Of a DNA stretch of 64,000 nucleotides, positions 36,385 through 45,145 are shown one piece after another. The stretch lies in the NCBI RefSeq assembly GCF_900112865.1, contig NZ_FONH01000008.1, forward strand, positions 1-64,000. Reading direction: 5' to 3'. Both the position numbers and the translations under genes were made by a program. The number at the start of each line of letters is the position of its first letter. Positions within the stretch are counted from its first letter, which is position 1. The stretch is from Dyella marensis (GTDB lineage Bacteria; Pseudomonadota; Gammaproteobacteria; Xanthomonadales; Rhodanobacteraceae). The notes beneath the pieces are model-generated. The model ran no database searches. It was not told the DNA's origin and worked only from the letters and a program-made list of their open reading frames with translations.

Positions 36385-37548
36385 TCACTTGGCTGCGCGG
36401 GCCTTGAGCGCGGCCACGGCCGGCAGCTCCTTGCCCTCCAGGAATTCCAGGAAGGCGCCGCCGCCGGTCGAGATGTAGGAGACGTCCTTCTCGATGCCGT
36501 ACTTCTCCACCGCGGCCAGCGTGTCGCCGCCGCCGGCGATGGAGAACGCGTCGGACGATGCGACCGCGCGCGCCAGCGTCTCGGTGCCCTTGCCGAAGGC
36601 GTCGAACTCGAACACGCCGACCGGGCCGTTCCACACCACGGTGCCGGCCTTGGCGATCAGCGCGGCGTAGTTCTTCGCGGTCTGCGGGCCGATGTCCAGG
36701 ATCATCTCGCCGTCCTTGACCTGGTCCACCGGCTTCACCGTGGCCGGCGCGTGCGCGGAGAACTCCGGCGCGACCACCACGTCCACCGGCATCGGCACTT
36801 CGGCGCCGCGGCGCTTGGCGTCGGCGATCACCTTCTTGGCGGCGTCGAGCAGGTCCGGTTCGTACAGCGAATTGCCGACGCCGTAACCGGCGGCGGCGAT
36901 GAAGGTGTTGGCGATGCCGCCGCCGACGATCAGCTGGTCGACCTTGCCGATCAGGTTCTCCAGCAGGGTGAGCTTGGTGGAGACCTTGGAGCCGGCGACG
37001 ATCGCCAGCAGCGGATGCGCCGGATGCTCCAGCGCCTTGCCCAGCGCGTCCAGCTCGGCCGACAGCAGCGGGCCGGCGGCGGCGACGGGGGCGTACTTGA
37101 TCACGCCATGGGTGGAAGCCTGCGCGCGGTGCGCGGTGCCGAAGGCGTCCATCACGAAGATGTCGCACAGTGCCGCGTACTTCTTCGACAGGGCTTCGTC
37201 GTCCTTGCCCTCGCCGACGTTCATGCGGCAATTCTCCAGCACCACCACCTCGCCTTCGGCGACGTCCACGCCGCCGAGGTAGTCGGCGATCAGGCGTACC
37301 GGGGTGCCCAGCTTGTCGCCCAGCCACTTGGCCACCGGCGCCAGCGAGGATTCGGCGTCGAACTGGCCTTCCTTCGGACGGCCCAGGTGCGAGATCACCA
37401 TCACGCGGGCGCCGGCATCGCGCGCGGCTTTGATGGTCGGCAGCGAGGCGTCCAGGCGCTGGGTGGAGGTGATCCGGCCGTCCTCGATCGGTACGTTCAG
37501 GTCTTCGCGGATCAGCACGCGCTTGCCGCGCAGATCAAGGTCGCTCAT
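36385..37548 (-). CDS. pgk: phosphoglycerate kinase
   Basis: A 387-residue phosphoglycerate kinase of normal length. The N-terminal signature [19 protein letters not shown] and [11 protein letters not shown] are present, as are the nucleotide segments [34 protein letters not shown] and the final [20 protein letters not shown]. It makes ATP from 1,3-bisphosphoglycerate. ATG 37548 gives [10 protein letters not shown]; the longer frame upstream is spurious. The HAD phosphatase gene follows closely. The gene is divergent from maiA across 170 bases. Confidence 0.97.
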   Translation of the reverse strand: MSDLDLRGKRVLIREDLNVPIEDGRITSTQRLDASLPTIKAARDAGARVMVISHLGRPKEGQFDAESSLAPVAKWLGDKLGTPVRLIADYLGGVDVAEGEVVVLENCRMNVGEGKDDEALSKKYAALCDIFVMDAFGTAHRAQASTHGVIKYAPVAAAGPLLSAELDALGKALEHPAHPLLAIVAGSKVSTKLTLLENLIGKVDQLIVGGGIANTFIAAAGYGVGNSLYEPDLLDAAKKVIADAKRRGAEVPMPVDVVVAPEFSAHAPATVKPVDQVKDGEMILDIGPQTAKNYAALIAKAGTVVWNGPVGVFEFDAFGKGTETLARAVASSDAFSIAGGGDTLAAVEKYGIEKDVSYISTGGGAFLEFLEGKELPAVAALKARAAK

Positions 37549-37718
37549 GCGGAGGAAGGACGACACGGCGCAACTCCTGGTTGGAAGTGAGTAATGAGGG
37601 CGCCCTGGCGAGCGCGAACCCCGTATTGTCCCGCCCGCCCGATGACGATGCAAACCGCGGCGCGGGTATCCGGCGGGTATCCTAGGCCGCCTTGAGACAG
37701 CCACAAGGAAGCAAGCCC

Positions 37719-38384
37719 ATGACCTCGGACCTGGTGCTGTACGGCTACTGGCGCTCCAGCGCCGCCTACCGCGTACGCATCGCGCTGAATCTGAAGGGGC
37801 TGGCCTACGAGAGTCGCCCGGTGCACCTGGTGCGCGACGGCGGCGAGCAGCACCAGCAGGCCTACCGGGCACTCAATCCGCAGGAGCTGGTGCCGTGCCT
37901 GGTCGACGGCGCGCAGGTGCTGACGCAGTCCATGGCGATCATGGAATACCTGGACGAAACCCATCCGGCTCCGGCCTTGCTGCCGCCGGATGCGGCTGGC
38001 CGGGCGCGCGTGCGTTCGCTGGCGCAGCTGCTGGCCTGCGACGTGCACCCGCTGGGCAACCTGCGCGTGCTGCAGTACCTGGGCAACGAGCTGCATGCGG
38101 ACGAAGCCGTGCGCGGCAGCTGGTCGCGGCATTGGATCGGCGAGGGCTTCCGCGCCTTGGAGGCGATGCTTGCGGGCAACGCGGCGACCGGGCGTTTCTG
38201 CCACGGCGACCAGCCGACCCTGGCCGATGCCTGCCTGGTGCCGCAGCACTACAACGCGCTGCGCTGGAAGCTGCCGATGGAGGAGTTCCCGACCATCCGG
38301 CGCATCGTCGAGGCCTGCCAGGCGCTGGACGCCTTCAAGCGGGCCGTGCCGGAGGCACAGCCGGACGCGCCGGCAGTCGATTGA
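37719..38384 (+). CDS. maiA: maleylacetoacetate isomerase (zeta-class glutathione transferase)
   Basis: A 221-residue GST fold protein. The zeta-class motif [16 protein letters not shown] (residues 13-28, Ser13/Ser14 and arginine for glutathione) is near the N-terminus, and [13 protein letters not shown] is the glutathione gamma-glutamyl site. The C-terminal helical domain has [20 protein letters not shown]. It isomerises maleylacetoacetate to fumarylacetoacetate in tyrosine breakdown. ATG 37719 follows CAAGGAAGC. The neighbouring hpd, hmgA and fahA genes of the pathway are not in this window. Confidence 0.9.
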   Translation: MTSDLVLYGYWRSSAAYRVRIALNLKGLAYESRPVHLVRDGGEQHQQAYRALNPQELVPCLVDGAQVLTQSMAIMEYLDETHPAPALLPPDAAGRARVRSLAQLLACDVHPLGNLRVLQYLGNELHADEAVRGSWSRHWIGEGFRALEAMLAGNAATGRFCHGDQPTLADACLVPQHYNALRWKLPMEEFPTIRRIVEACQALDAFKRAVPEAQPDAPAVD

Positions 38385-38447
38385 GCGGATGGGTTGATCG
38401 AGGAGGGCGGCGGCAGGGCGGCATGCGCCCCGCCGCCTGAAGATGGC

Positions 38448-39563
38448 TTAGAAGCCGAGCCCGTAAGGATCGTTGCCGACCAGCTCGGCATTGTCGGAGC
38501 CGCCGCCTTCGGACAGGCGGATCTTCAGCGCCAGGCCGTCGCGCGAGTCGGCCTTGGCCAGCGCCTCGTCCAGCTCGATGCGGCCTTCCTTGTACAGGCG
38601 GTACAGCGACTGGTCGAAGGTCTGCATGCCTTCCTGCAGGCTGCGGTCCATCGCCTCCTTCACCTCGTGGATCTGGCCGCGGCGGATCATGTCGCGGATG
38701 AACGGGGTGTTGAGCAGCACCTCGGTCGCCGGCAGGCGGCGGCCGTCCTTGCCGATCACCAGGCGCTGGCTGATCACCGCGCGCAGGTTCAGCGCGAGGT
38801 TCATCAGCACGTTCTTGTGCGCCGATTCCGGGAAGAAGTTGAGGATGCGCTCCAGCGTCTGGTCGGCGTTGTTCGAATGCAGCGTCGCCAGGCACAGGTG
38901 GCCGGTCTCGGAGAACGCGATGGCCGCTTCCATGGTGTCGGTGTCGCGGATCTCGCCGATCATGATCACGTCCGGCGCCTCGCGCATCGCGTTCTTCAGC
39001 GCCTCGTGATAGCTGTGCGTGTCCAGGCCGACCTCGCGCTGGTTCACGATCGACTTCTTGTGGCGGTGCAGGTATTCGATCGGATCCTCGATGGTGAGGA
39101 TGTGGCCGGAGGTGTTCTGGTTGCGGTGGTCCAGCATCGCCGCCAGGGTGGTGGACTTGCCGGAGCCGGTGGCGCCGACCACCAGGATCAGGCCGCGCGG
39201 CTCCAGGATGAGGTCGCGGAAAATGCTCGGCAGCTGCAGCTGGTCGATGCTCGGGATCTCGCTCTTGATCGCGCGGATCACCATGCCCACTTCGCCGCGC
39301 TGCTTGAACACGTTGATGCGGAAACGGCCGGCTTCCTTCACCGCCAGCGCCATGTTGAGCTCGAGGTCGCGCTCGAACTGGGGCACCTGGCCTTCGTCCA
39401 TCAGCGAGTAGGCGATCTTCTTCACCATGCCGCCGGGCAGGCCGGTATTGCCCAGCGGGTAGAGCTTGCCCTCCACCTTGATGTTCACGGGGGCGCCGGT
39501 CGTCAGGAACATGTCCGACGCGCCCTTGTCCACCATCAGCTTGAGGAAGTAACCAATATCCAC
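38448..39563 (-). CDS. pilU: type IV pilus retraction ATPase PilU
   Basis: A 371-residue secretion ATPase. The N-terminal PAS-like domain begins with GTG and gives MDIGYFLKLMVDKGASDMFLT, a PilU rather than PilT start. Walker A is GATGSGKST (residues 130-138). The Asp-box has LTIEDPIEYLHRHKKSIVNQREVG, Walker B is DVIMIGEIRD, and the His-box has ATLHSNNADQTLERILNFFP. The C-terminal FDQSLYRLYKEGRIELDEALAKAD is typical. PilU helps PilT retract type IV pili. AGGGGA lies 6 bases before the GTG. PilT, usually its neighbour, is not seen in the window. Confidence 0.93.
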   Translation of the reverse strand: MDIGYFLKLMVDKGASDMFLTTGAPVNIKVEGKLYPLGNTGLPGGMVKKIAYSLMDEGQVPQFERDLELNMALAVKEAGRFRINVFKQRGEVGMVIRAIKSEIPSIDQLQLPSIFRDLILEPRGLILVVGATGSGKSTTLAAMLDHRNQNTSGHILTIEDPIEYLHRHKKSIVNQREVGLDTHSYHEALKNAMREAPDVIMIGEIRDTDTMEAAIAFSETGHLCLATLHSNNADQTLERILNFFPESAHKNVLMNLALNLRAVISQRLVIGKDGRRLPATEVLLNTPFIRDMIRRGQIHEVKEAMDRSLQEGMQTFDQSLYRLYKEGRIELDEALAKADSRDGLALKIRLSEGGGSDNAELVGNDPYGLGF

Positions 39564-39650
39564 TCGTGTCCCCTGAAATGACGCTCACGCGTTGCAAACA
39601 ACGATTATGCCCGCCCACAATACGCTGCGACACTCTTAGAGGAATGAGTG

Positions 39651-40265
39651 ATGGTCCACATCTTCCCCGCGCCGGATCGCCGCCAACATGGCGTCCGCAC
39701 GGTACTTTCCACCCTGATCCTGGCCCTCGTGCTGGGCTCGCTCGGCGGCTGCGCCAGCGTGCCTCCGCCGGACGGGTCCATGAACCAGGCGCAGATGCAA
39801 TTGCAGTACGCCCGTGACGCCGGGGCGGCCGATTACGCCCCGGTCGACCTGGATTTCGCCCAGAACAAGTTCCAGCAAGCCCAGGCCGCCATGGCCAGCC
39901 GCAAGTACGAGGACGCCGCCGCCCTGGCCGAAGAAGCCCAGGCCGACGCCGAACTGGCCCGCGCCAAGGCGCGGCTGGGCGCCGCCCGCGCCCAGATCCA
40001 GCGCAAGACCCAGGCCAACCGCGAGCTGCGCGAGCAGATCGAGCAGAACCTGAACGCGCAGGAAGAGGCCGCCCAGCAGGCTGCCCAGCAGCAACAGCGG
40101 CAGATGCAGGAACAGCAGCAGGGCCTGCCGGCGCAGGAGCAGACCCAGGACATGCCGGCGCCGTCGTCCTCCGTGCTGCAGCCGCTGCCGCAGGATGGCG
40201 GTTTCCAGACCCTGCCCCAGCAGCAGCCGCAGCCCCAGACCAACGATCAGGGAGGCCACCCATGA
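39651..40265 (+). CDS. DUF4398-type lipoprotein
   Basis: A 204-residue lipoprotein; the lipobox GGC puts lipidation at Cys34. A DUF4398-like helical segment follows (GAADYAPVDLDFAQNKFQQAQAAMASRKYEDAAALAEEAQADAELARAKAR). A long Gln-rich helical and disordered tail comes next (QQAAQQQQRQMQEQQQ, then Pro/Gln-rich to the end). AGAGGA lies upstream of ATG 39651. The stop overlaps the ATG of the next gene, and the two share coiled-coil character, so they probably work together in the envelope. Function is unknown. Confidence 0.75.
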   Translation: MVHIFPAPDRRQHGVRTVLSTLILALVLGSLGGCASVPPPDGSMNQAQMQLQYARDAGAADYAPVDLDFAQNKFQQAQAAMASRKYEDAAALAEEAQADAELARAKARLGAARAQIQRKTQANRELREQIEQNLNAQEEAAQQAAQQQQRQMQEQQQGLPAQEQTQDMPAPSSSVLQPLPQDGGFQTLPQQQPQPQTNDQGGHP

Positions 40266-40864
40266 GACCGCTGCGCATCACCCTGTCGGCGCTCGTCCTC
40301 GCCATCGCGGCCGTGGGTTCGGCCCAGGCCAAGGACGACATGGACGTGGCCCGCCTCAACAGCAGCCTGGACCAGCTCGCCCGCGACCCGGCCCTGAGCG
40401 GCTACGCCCAGGCCGAGCAGGCCCGCGCCCGCGACGCCATCGGCCGCCTGGCCCAGGCCCGCTCGCGCGACCGTGCCCAGGCGCTGTACATCGCCGAGCG
40501 GCGCGTGGACCTGGCCAAGGCCACGGCCCAGCTGCAGGAAGCCCAGTTGAAGGTCAACCAGCTCGACCGCGAGCACGACCAGATCCAGCTCGATGGCACC
40601 CGCCGCGAGGTGGAAGCGGCCCGCCGCGAACTGGATCGCCAGCGCATGCAGTACCAGATGGCCCAGGAGGAGGCCGCCCGCCTGCAGCAGGAGGGCGCCG
40701 CCGCCCAGGCCCAGGCCGTGCAGGCCCAGGCCCAGGCCGACCAGGCCAAGAAGCTGGCCGCCGCCCAGGCCAAGGTGGCCAACGCCGCCAAGCGCCAGGC
40801 GGATCTCGCCACCCAGGCGGCGAAGGCGATGCGCTCGCAGATGCAGGGCGATTCGGGCAAGTAA
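40262..40864 (+). CDS. exported coiled-coil protein paired with the DUF4398 lipoprotein
   Basis: A 200-residue protein. The signal peptide MRPLRITLSALVLAIAAVGSAQA is followed by an almost continuous helix/coiled coil rich in Ala, Gln, Arg and Glu (AEQARARDAIGRLAQARSRDRAQAL, DGTRREVEAARRELDRQRMQYQMAQEEAARL). An Ala/Gln/Lys-rich end follows (QAQAQADQAKKLAAAQAKVANAAK). Homologous pairs in other gammaproteobacteria often carry an OmpA peptidoglycan-binding domain after this helix; none is present here before the stop and terminator. It overlaps the upstream gene by 4 bases. Function is unknown. Confidence 0.7.
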   Translation: MRPLRITLSALVLAIAAVGSAQAKDDMDVARLNSSLDQLARDPALSGYAQAEQARARDAIGRLAQARSRDRAQALYIAERRVDLAKATAQLQEAQLKVNQLDREHDQIQLDGTRREVEAARRELDRQRMQYQMAQEEAARLQQEGAAAQAQAVQAQAQADQAKKLAAAQAKVANAAKRQADLATQAAKAMRSQMQGDSGK

Positions 40865-40892
40865 GCGTCGCTGCAGCCATGCACGAATGAAG

Positions 40893-40921
40893 CGCCCGGC
40901 GGTGATTCCGCCGGGCGTTTT
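40893..40921 (+). terminator. intrinsic terminator after the coiled-coil gene
   Basis: A 10-bp stem CGCCCGGCGG/CCGCCGGGCG with a 5-base loop, followed by TTTT, begins 29 bases after the stop. Confidence 0.88.
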
Positions 40922-41228
40922 CGTTTCCATCGAAAGCAATGGTTAACGCGAAAAAAAGCCTGCCGCGACGGTCTTTTCCAATGCGAACCGCGCTGTGATG
41001 CGCTTCTCCGCAACGCGCTTGCATGACCCAAAAGGCGGGAGTAGGGTCGAATACCCATGGGGCGCTCATGCACCATGGGTCACTGACCTGAATCATGCGC
41101 CTATCCCTCGATCACCCGATCACCTGCGTACCGGCAAGCCGGCGTGGGTCGTTGGCATGCGCATGGTTTGCCACCGTTAGCGGGCGCACCGATCCCGCGC
41201 CCGCGGTTCTTCGCGAGGAGGTCGGATC
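40922..41228. other. intergenic region before the DUF465 gene
   Basis: 307 bases without a gene. It holds one hairpin, ACCCATGG/CCATGGGT (41053-41060 and 41073-41080, 12-base loop). The A-rich GCGAAAAAAAGCC lies near 40950. A good ribosome site (GAGGAGG) immediately precedes the next ATG. No clear promoter was identified. Confidence 0.5.
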
Positions 41229-41465
41229 ATGTTCGAAAACCAGCAGCGTGACGATGTCGAAGCCTTGATGAAAGCCGACGCCGAGTTCCGTCGGTTGTAC
41301 CAGCACCACAAGGAGCTCGACAGCAAGGTGCATGACGCCGAGATCGGCGTTCTTCCCATCGACGACATGACCCTCACGGGCATGAAGAAAGAAAAGCTCC
41401 ACGCCAAGGAACGGTTGCAGCGCATGTGGGATGAACGCGCGCACAAGCATCGAACCGTCAACTAG
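41229..41465 (+). CDS. small DUF465/YdcH-family protein
   Basis: A 78-residue, highly charged helical protein. The DUF465 pattern DAEFRRLYQHHKELDSKVHDAE (residues 18-39) is followed by LKKEKLHAKERL-like LTGMKKEKLHAKERLQRM, the family's basic second helix. Members are short antiparallel helical proteins of unknown function. GAGGAGG lies 8 bases before the ATG. It stands alone between a terminator and the cystathionine-synthase-like gene, followed by a GC-rich hairpin. Confidence 0.85.
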   Translation: MFENQQRDDVEALMKADAEFRRLYQHHKELDSKVHDAEIGVLPIDDMTLTGMKKEKLHAKERLQRMWDERAHKHRTVN

Positions 41466-41488
41466 CCTGCGGTTTCGCATTCAAGGAT

Positions 41489-41532
41489 GCGGCCCCGGAG
41501 CCACCCCGCGAGGGAACGGCTGCCGGGGCCGC
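41489..41532 (+). terminator. candidate GC-rich terminator after the DUF465 gene
   Basis: GCGGCCCCGG at 41489-41498 pairs exactly with CCGGGGCCGC at 41523-41532; TCCGTTTCC follows. The 24-base loop makes it weaker than a classic intrinsic terminator. Confidence 0.45.
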
Positions 41533-41622
41533 TCCGTTTCCAGGGGATGGGGTCGGCTCGGTATGATCGGCGGTCTGAGGCGGTCCGGTCCGGGCTGCCC
41601 GCAAGCCAACGCAGGAGCTTCC

Positions 41623-42993
41623 ATGACGGTCCACCAGAGTGTCCTCGAACTGATCGGCCGCACCCCGATGGTGCGCGCGCAGCGCCTGGACGCGGGTTCC
41701 TGTGAGCTCTTCCTCAAGCTCGAAAGCGCCAACCCCGGCGGCTCGATCAAGGACCGCATCGGCCTGTCGATGATCGAAGGCGCCGAACGCGCCGGGAAGA
41801 TCAAGCCGGGCGCCACCCTGGTCGAAGGCACCGCCGGCAACACCGGCCTGGGGCTGGCGCTGGTGGCGCAGCAGAAGGGCTATCGCCTGGTGCTGGTGGT
41901 GCCCGACAAGATGAGCCGCGAGAAGATCTTCAATCTCAAGGCGATGGGCGCCGAGGTGGTGCTGACCCGCTCCGACGTGGCCAAGGGCCACCCGGAGTAC
42001 TACCAGGACATGGCCGAGCGCATCGCGCGCGAAACGCCCGGCGCCTACTTCATCAACCAGTTTGGCAATCCCGACAACCCGGCCGCGCACATCGCCACCA
42101 CCGGCCCGGAAATCCTCGAGCAGATGGACGGGCGCGTCGACGCCATCGTGGTCGGTTGCGGCTCGTCCGGCACCATGAGCGGCCTGTCGCGCTACTTCGC
42201 CGAGCACTCGCCGGACACGGAAATCGTGCTGGCCGATCCGGTCGGCTCGATCCTCGCGCAGTACATCAACGAAGGCGTGCTCTCGACCAAGTCCGGCAGC
42301 TGGATGGTCGAAGGCATCGGCGAGGATTTCCTGCCCTCCATCAGCGATTTCAGCCGGGTCAGGAAGGCGTATGCGATCAGCGACAAGGAAAGCTTCCTCG
42401 CCGCACGCGAGCTGCTGGCGAAGGAAGGTGTGCTCGGCGGTTCGTCCACCGGCACCCTGCTGTCCGCCGCGCTGAAGTACTGCCGCGAACAGACCCAACC
42501 TAAGCGCGTGGTGACGCTGGTGTGCGACACCGGCAACAAGTACCTGTCGAAGATGTACAACGACTACTGGATGCTCGACAACGGCTTCATCGACCGCGAG
42601 CAGCACGGCGACCTGCGCGACCTGCTGCTGCGCCCGTTCACCCAGCGCGACACCGTGGTGGTCGGCCCCGGCGAACTGCTGATGACTGCCTACACGCGCA
42701 TGAAGCTGTACGACGTCTCGCAGCTGCCGGTGATGGACGGCAACAAGCTGGTCGGCATCCTCGACGAGTCGGATGTGCTGATGCATGTGCACGCGGACGA
42801 AAGCCGCTTCCGCGACCCGGTCTCCACCGCGATGATCAGCAACCTGCAGATCCTCGACATCCACGAATCGATCACCGCCCTGCTGCCGGTGTTCGAGCGC
42901 GGCCACGTGGCCATCGTGATGGACGGCGAGCAGTTCATGGGCCTGATCACCCGCATCGACCTGCTGAATTACCTACGCCGTAAGGTGCACTAG
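41623..42993 (+). CDS. cystathionine beta-synthase-like PLP enzyme with C-terminal CBS pair
   Basis: A 456-residue protein. The fold-type II PLP domain carries IGRTPMVRAQRL and the PLP lysine Lys43 in GSIKDRIG, followed by the phosphate-binding EGTAGNTGLGLALVA and GCGSSGTMSGL. After residue ~335 come two CBS domains (LLLRPFTQRDTVVVGPGELLMTAYTRM; VSTAMISNLQILDIHESITALLPVF). This is the cystathionine beta-synthase layout: homocysteine and serine to cystathionine, or O-acetylserine sulfhydrylation in some bacteria. CAGGAG precedes ATG 41623. The usual partner metB (cystathionine gamma-synthase/lyase) lies 8 kb away at 51211 in this window. Confidence 0.88.
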   Translation: MTVHQSVLELIGRTPMVRAQRLDAGSCELFLKLESANPGGSIKDRIGLSMIEGAERAGKIKPGATLVEGTAGNTGLGLALVAQQKGYRLVLVVPDKMSREKIFNLKAMGAEVVLTRSDVAKGHPEYYQDMAERIARETPGAYFINQFGNPDNPAAHIATTGPEILEQMDGRVDAIVVGCGSSGTMSGLSRYFAEHSPDTEIVLADPVGSILAQYINEGVLSTKSGSWMVEGIGEDFLPSISDFSRVRKAYAISDKESFLAARELLAKEGVLGGSSTGTLLSAALKYCREQTQPKRVVTLVCDTGNKYLSKMYNDYWMLDNGFIDREQHGDLRDLLLRPFTQRDTVVVGPGELLMTAYTRMKLYDVSQLPVMDGNKLVGILDESDVLMHVHADESRFRDPVSTAMISNLQILDIHESITALLPVFERGHVAIVMDGEQFMGLITRIDLLNYLRRKVH

Positions 42994-43031
42994 GCGCCAA
43001 TTCATACTTGGCGGATGCTCGCCACCACGAA

Positions 43032-43056
43032 GCCGGCTGTCCGATGAACAGCCGGC
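43032..43056 (+). terminator. hairpin after the cystathionine-synthase-like gene
   Basis: GCCGGCTGT/ACAGCCGGC, 9-bp stem with a 7-base loop, 39 bases after the stop; no T-run. Confidence 0.45.
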
Positions 43057-43188
43057 CGACCGAGCGCACGAATTGAAGTGCGCAGGGTCCGTTGCGTCAC
43101 GAAAGTTTGCTGAAATGGGTGGCCGACAAAGTCCCGGCCCGCGGAAGTCCGCTTCCGGTCCCCCTTTCTCCTCAAGAGGACTCTGCCC

Positions 43189-45018
43189 ATGTGTGGAATC
43201 GTTGCCGCCACTGCCCAGCGTGACGTCGCCCCCCTGCTGATCGCCGGCCTGAAGGCGCTGGAATATCGCGGTTACGACTCGGCCGGCCTGGCCGTGCTGC
43301 AGGAAGGCGAGATCCGCCGCGTGCGCGAAAAGGGCAAGGTGCGCGAGATGGAATCGCAGTACCTGGCCGACCCGTTCCCCGGCGGCACCGGCATCGCGCA
43401 CACGCGCTGGGCCACGCACGGCGTGCCGAACAAGGTCAACGCGCATCCGCATATCGCAGGCCACGTGGCGCTGGTGCACAACGGCATCATCGAGAACTAC
43501 GCCTCGCTGCGCAGCGAGCTGGAATCGCGCGGCCACGCCTTCACCTCCGAGACGGATACCGAAGTGATGGCGGCGCTGATCGGCGAGCGCCTAGCTTCCG
43601 GCAAGTCGCTGCTCGATGCGGTCTCGTCGGTGGTGCACGAGCTGGAAGGCGCCTACGCCATCGCCGTGATCAGCGACAAGGAACCCGGCCGCGTGATCGG
43701 CGCCCGTCGCGGCGCGCCGCTGCTGGTCGGCGTGGGCATCGGCGAGAACTTCCTCGGCTCCGATGCGCAGGCGCTGATCCAGGTCACCAACCGGATGATC
43801 TACCTCGAAGAACACGACGTGGTGGAAATCACCCGCGATCGCGTGCGCATCTTCGGCCAGCACGGCGAGGCGGTCGAGCGCACCATCCACGAGAGCGAAC
43901 TGTCGACCGACGCGGTCGAGCGCGGCGAATACCGCCACTACATGCAGAAGGAAATCTTCGAGCAGCCGCGCGCCGTGGCCGACACGCTGGAAGCGCGCAT
44001 CGGTCCGCACGGCGTGCTGCCGAATATCTTCGGCGTCAACGGCGACGAGCTGCTCGGCAAGACCAAGGGTCTGCACATCATCGCCTGCGGCACCAGCTAT
44101 CACGCGGGCCTGGTCGCCAAGTACTGGATCGAGGACTACGCGCGCCTGCCGGTCAACGTGGAAGTGGCCAGCGAATACCGCTACCGCGAAGCGGTGGTGC
44201 CGGACGGCACGCTGTTCGTGGCGATCTCCCAGTCCGGCGAAACCGCCGACACCCTGGCCGCTATGCGCGAATCGCGCCGCCGCGGCTATCTCGGCACGCT
44301 GGCGATCTGCAACGTGCCGGAGTCCTCGGTGGTACGCGAGGCGGACCTCAAGCTGATGACCCGCGCCGGCCCGGAAATCGGCGTCGCCTCCACCAAGGCC
44401 TTCACCACCCAGCTCGCCGCGCTCGGCCTGCTGGCATTGCAGCTGGCGCGCCATCGCGGCCTGGACGATGCGCGCTATGCCGATCTCACCGCGCAGCTGC
44501 AGAGCCTGCCGAAGAAGATCGAGAAGGCGCTGGAGCTGGAGCCGCAGATCGTGGATCTCGCCGAGCATCTCATCCATCGCCAGCACGCGCTGTTCCTCGG
44601 GCGCGGCGCGCAGTACCCGGTGGCGATGGAGGGTGCGCTGAAGCTGAAGGAAATCTCGTACATCCACGCCGAGGCCTACGCCGCCGGTGAACTCAAGCAC
44701 GGCCCGCTCGCGCTGGTGGACGAAGACATGCCGGTGATCGCGGTGGCGCCGAACGGCCCGCTGCTGGACAAGCTCAAGTCCAACCTGCAGGAAGTGCGCG
44801 CCCGCGGCGGCGAATTGCTGGTGTTCGCCGATGGCGCGGCCAGCATGGACGGCAATGCGGCGCGCGGTTCGATCCTGCGCATCGATGGCGGCGGCGATTT
44901 CATCGCGCCAGCGGTGTTTACGGTGCCGATGCAGCTGCTGGCCTATCACGTGGCAGTGTTGCGTGGCACTGATGTGGATCAGCCGCGTAATCTGGCGAAG
45001 TCCGTAACGGTGGAATGA
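43189..45018 (+). CDS. glmS: glucosamine-6-phosphate synthase
   Basis: A 609-residue GlmS. The Ntn glutaminase domain starts at Cys2 (MCGIVAAT) with KALEYRGYDSAGLAV, IAHTRWATHG and HNGIIENY. Two SIS domains follow (IIACGTSYHAGLVAKYWIED, SQSGETADTLAAMRESRRRG; FLGRGAQYPVAMEGALKLKEISYIHAEAYAAGELKHGPLAL). The catalytic C-terminus ends KSVTVE. It makes glucosamine-6-P from fructose-6-P and glutamine, the entry to UDP-GlcNAc used by wecA and the wlb pathway here. A 195-base leader precedes it, with no glmS ribozyme signature seen. It ends at a very strong terminator shared with xanB. Confidence 0.97.
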   Translation: MCGIVAATAQRDVAPLLIAGLKALEYRGYDSAGLAVLQEGEIRRVREKGKVREMESQYLADPFPGGTGIAHTRWATHGVPNKVNAHPHIAGHVALVHNGIIENYASLRSELESRGHAFTSETDTEVMAALIGERLASGKSLLDAVSSVVHELEGAYAIAVISDKEPGRVIGARRGAPLLVGVGIGENFLGSDAQALIQVTNRMIYLEEHDVVEITRDRVRIFGQHGEAVERTIHESELSTDAVERGEYRHYMQKEIFEQPRAVADTLEARIGPHGVLPNIFGVNGDELLGKTKGLHIIACGTSYHAGLVAKYWIEDYARLPVNVEVASEYRYREAVVPDGTLFVAISQSGETADTLAAMRESRRRGYLGTLAICNVPESSVVREADLKLMTRAGPEIGVASTKAFTTQLAALGLLALQLARHRGLDDARYADLTAQLQSLPKKIEKALELEPQIVDLAEHLIHRQHALFLGRGAQYPVAMEGALKLKEISYIHAEAYAAGELKHGPLALVDEDMPVIAVAPNGPLLDKLKSNLQEVRARGGELLVFADGAASMDGNAARGSILRIDGGGDFIAPAVFTVPMQLLAYHVAVLRGTDVDQPRNLAKSVTVE

Positions 45019-45093
45019 AAGCCGGCTGCTGTTGCGACGCAGACCTATGATCGGCTGCTTGCATCAATAAGGTGATCGCGTATCCGATCTGCA

Positions 45094-45125
45094 AAAAAAA
45101 GCCGCGCATCAGCGCGGCTTTTTTT
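45094..45125. terminator. strong bidirectional terminator between glmS and xanB
   Basis: A 14-bp perfect stem AAAAAAAGCCGCGC/GCGCGGCTTTTTTT with a 4-base loop lies between convergent genes. Confidence 0.95.
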
Positions 45126-45145
45126 GTCGAGACGGGACGGCGCGC

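Noticed and set aside
42994-43188. glmS ribozyme/riboswitch in the leader of glmS
   Set aside because: No recognisable ribozyme core; this element is essentially restricted to Gram-positive bacteria, and the leader shows only a simple hairpin at 43032-43056.
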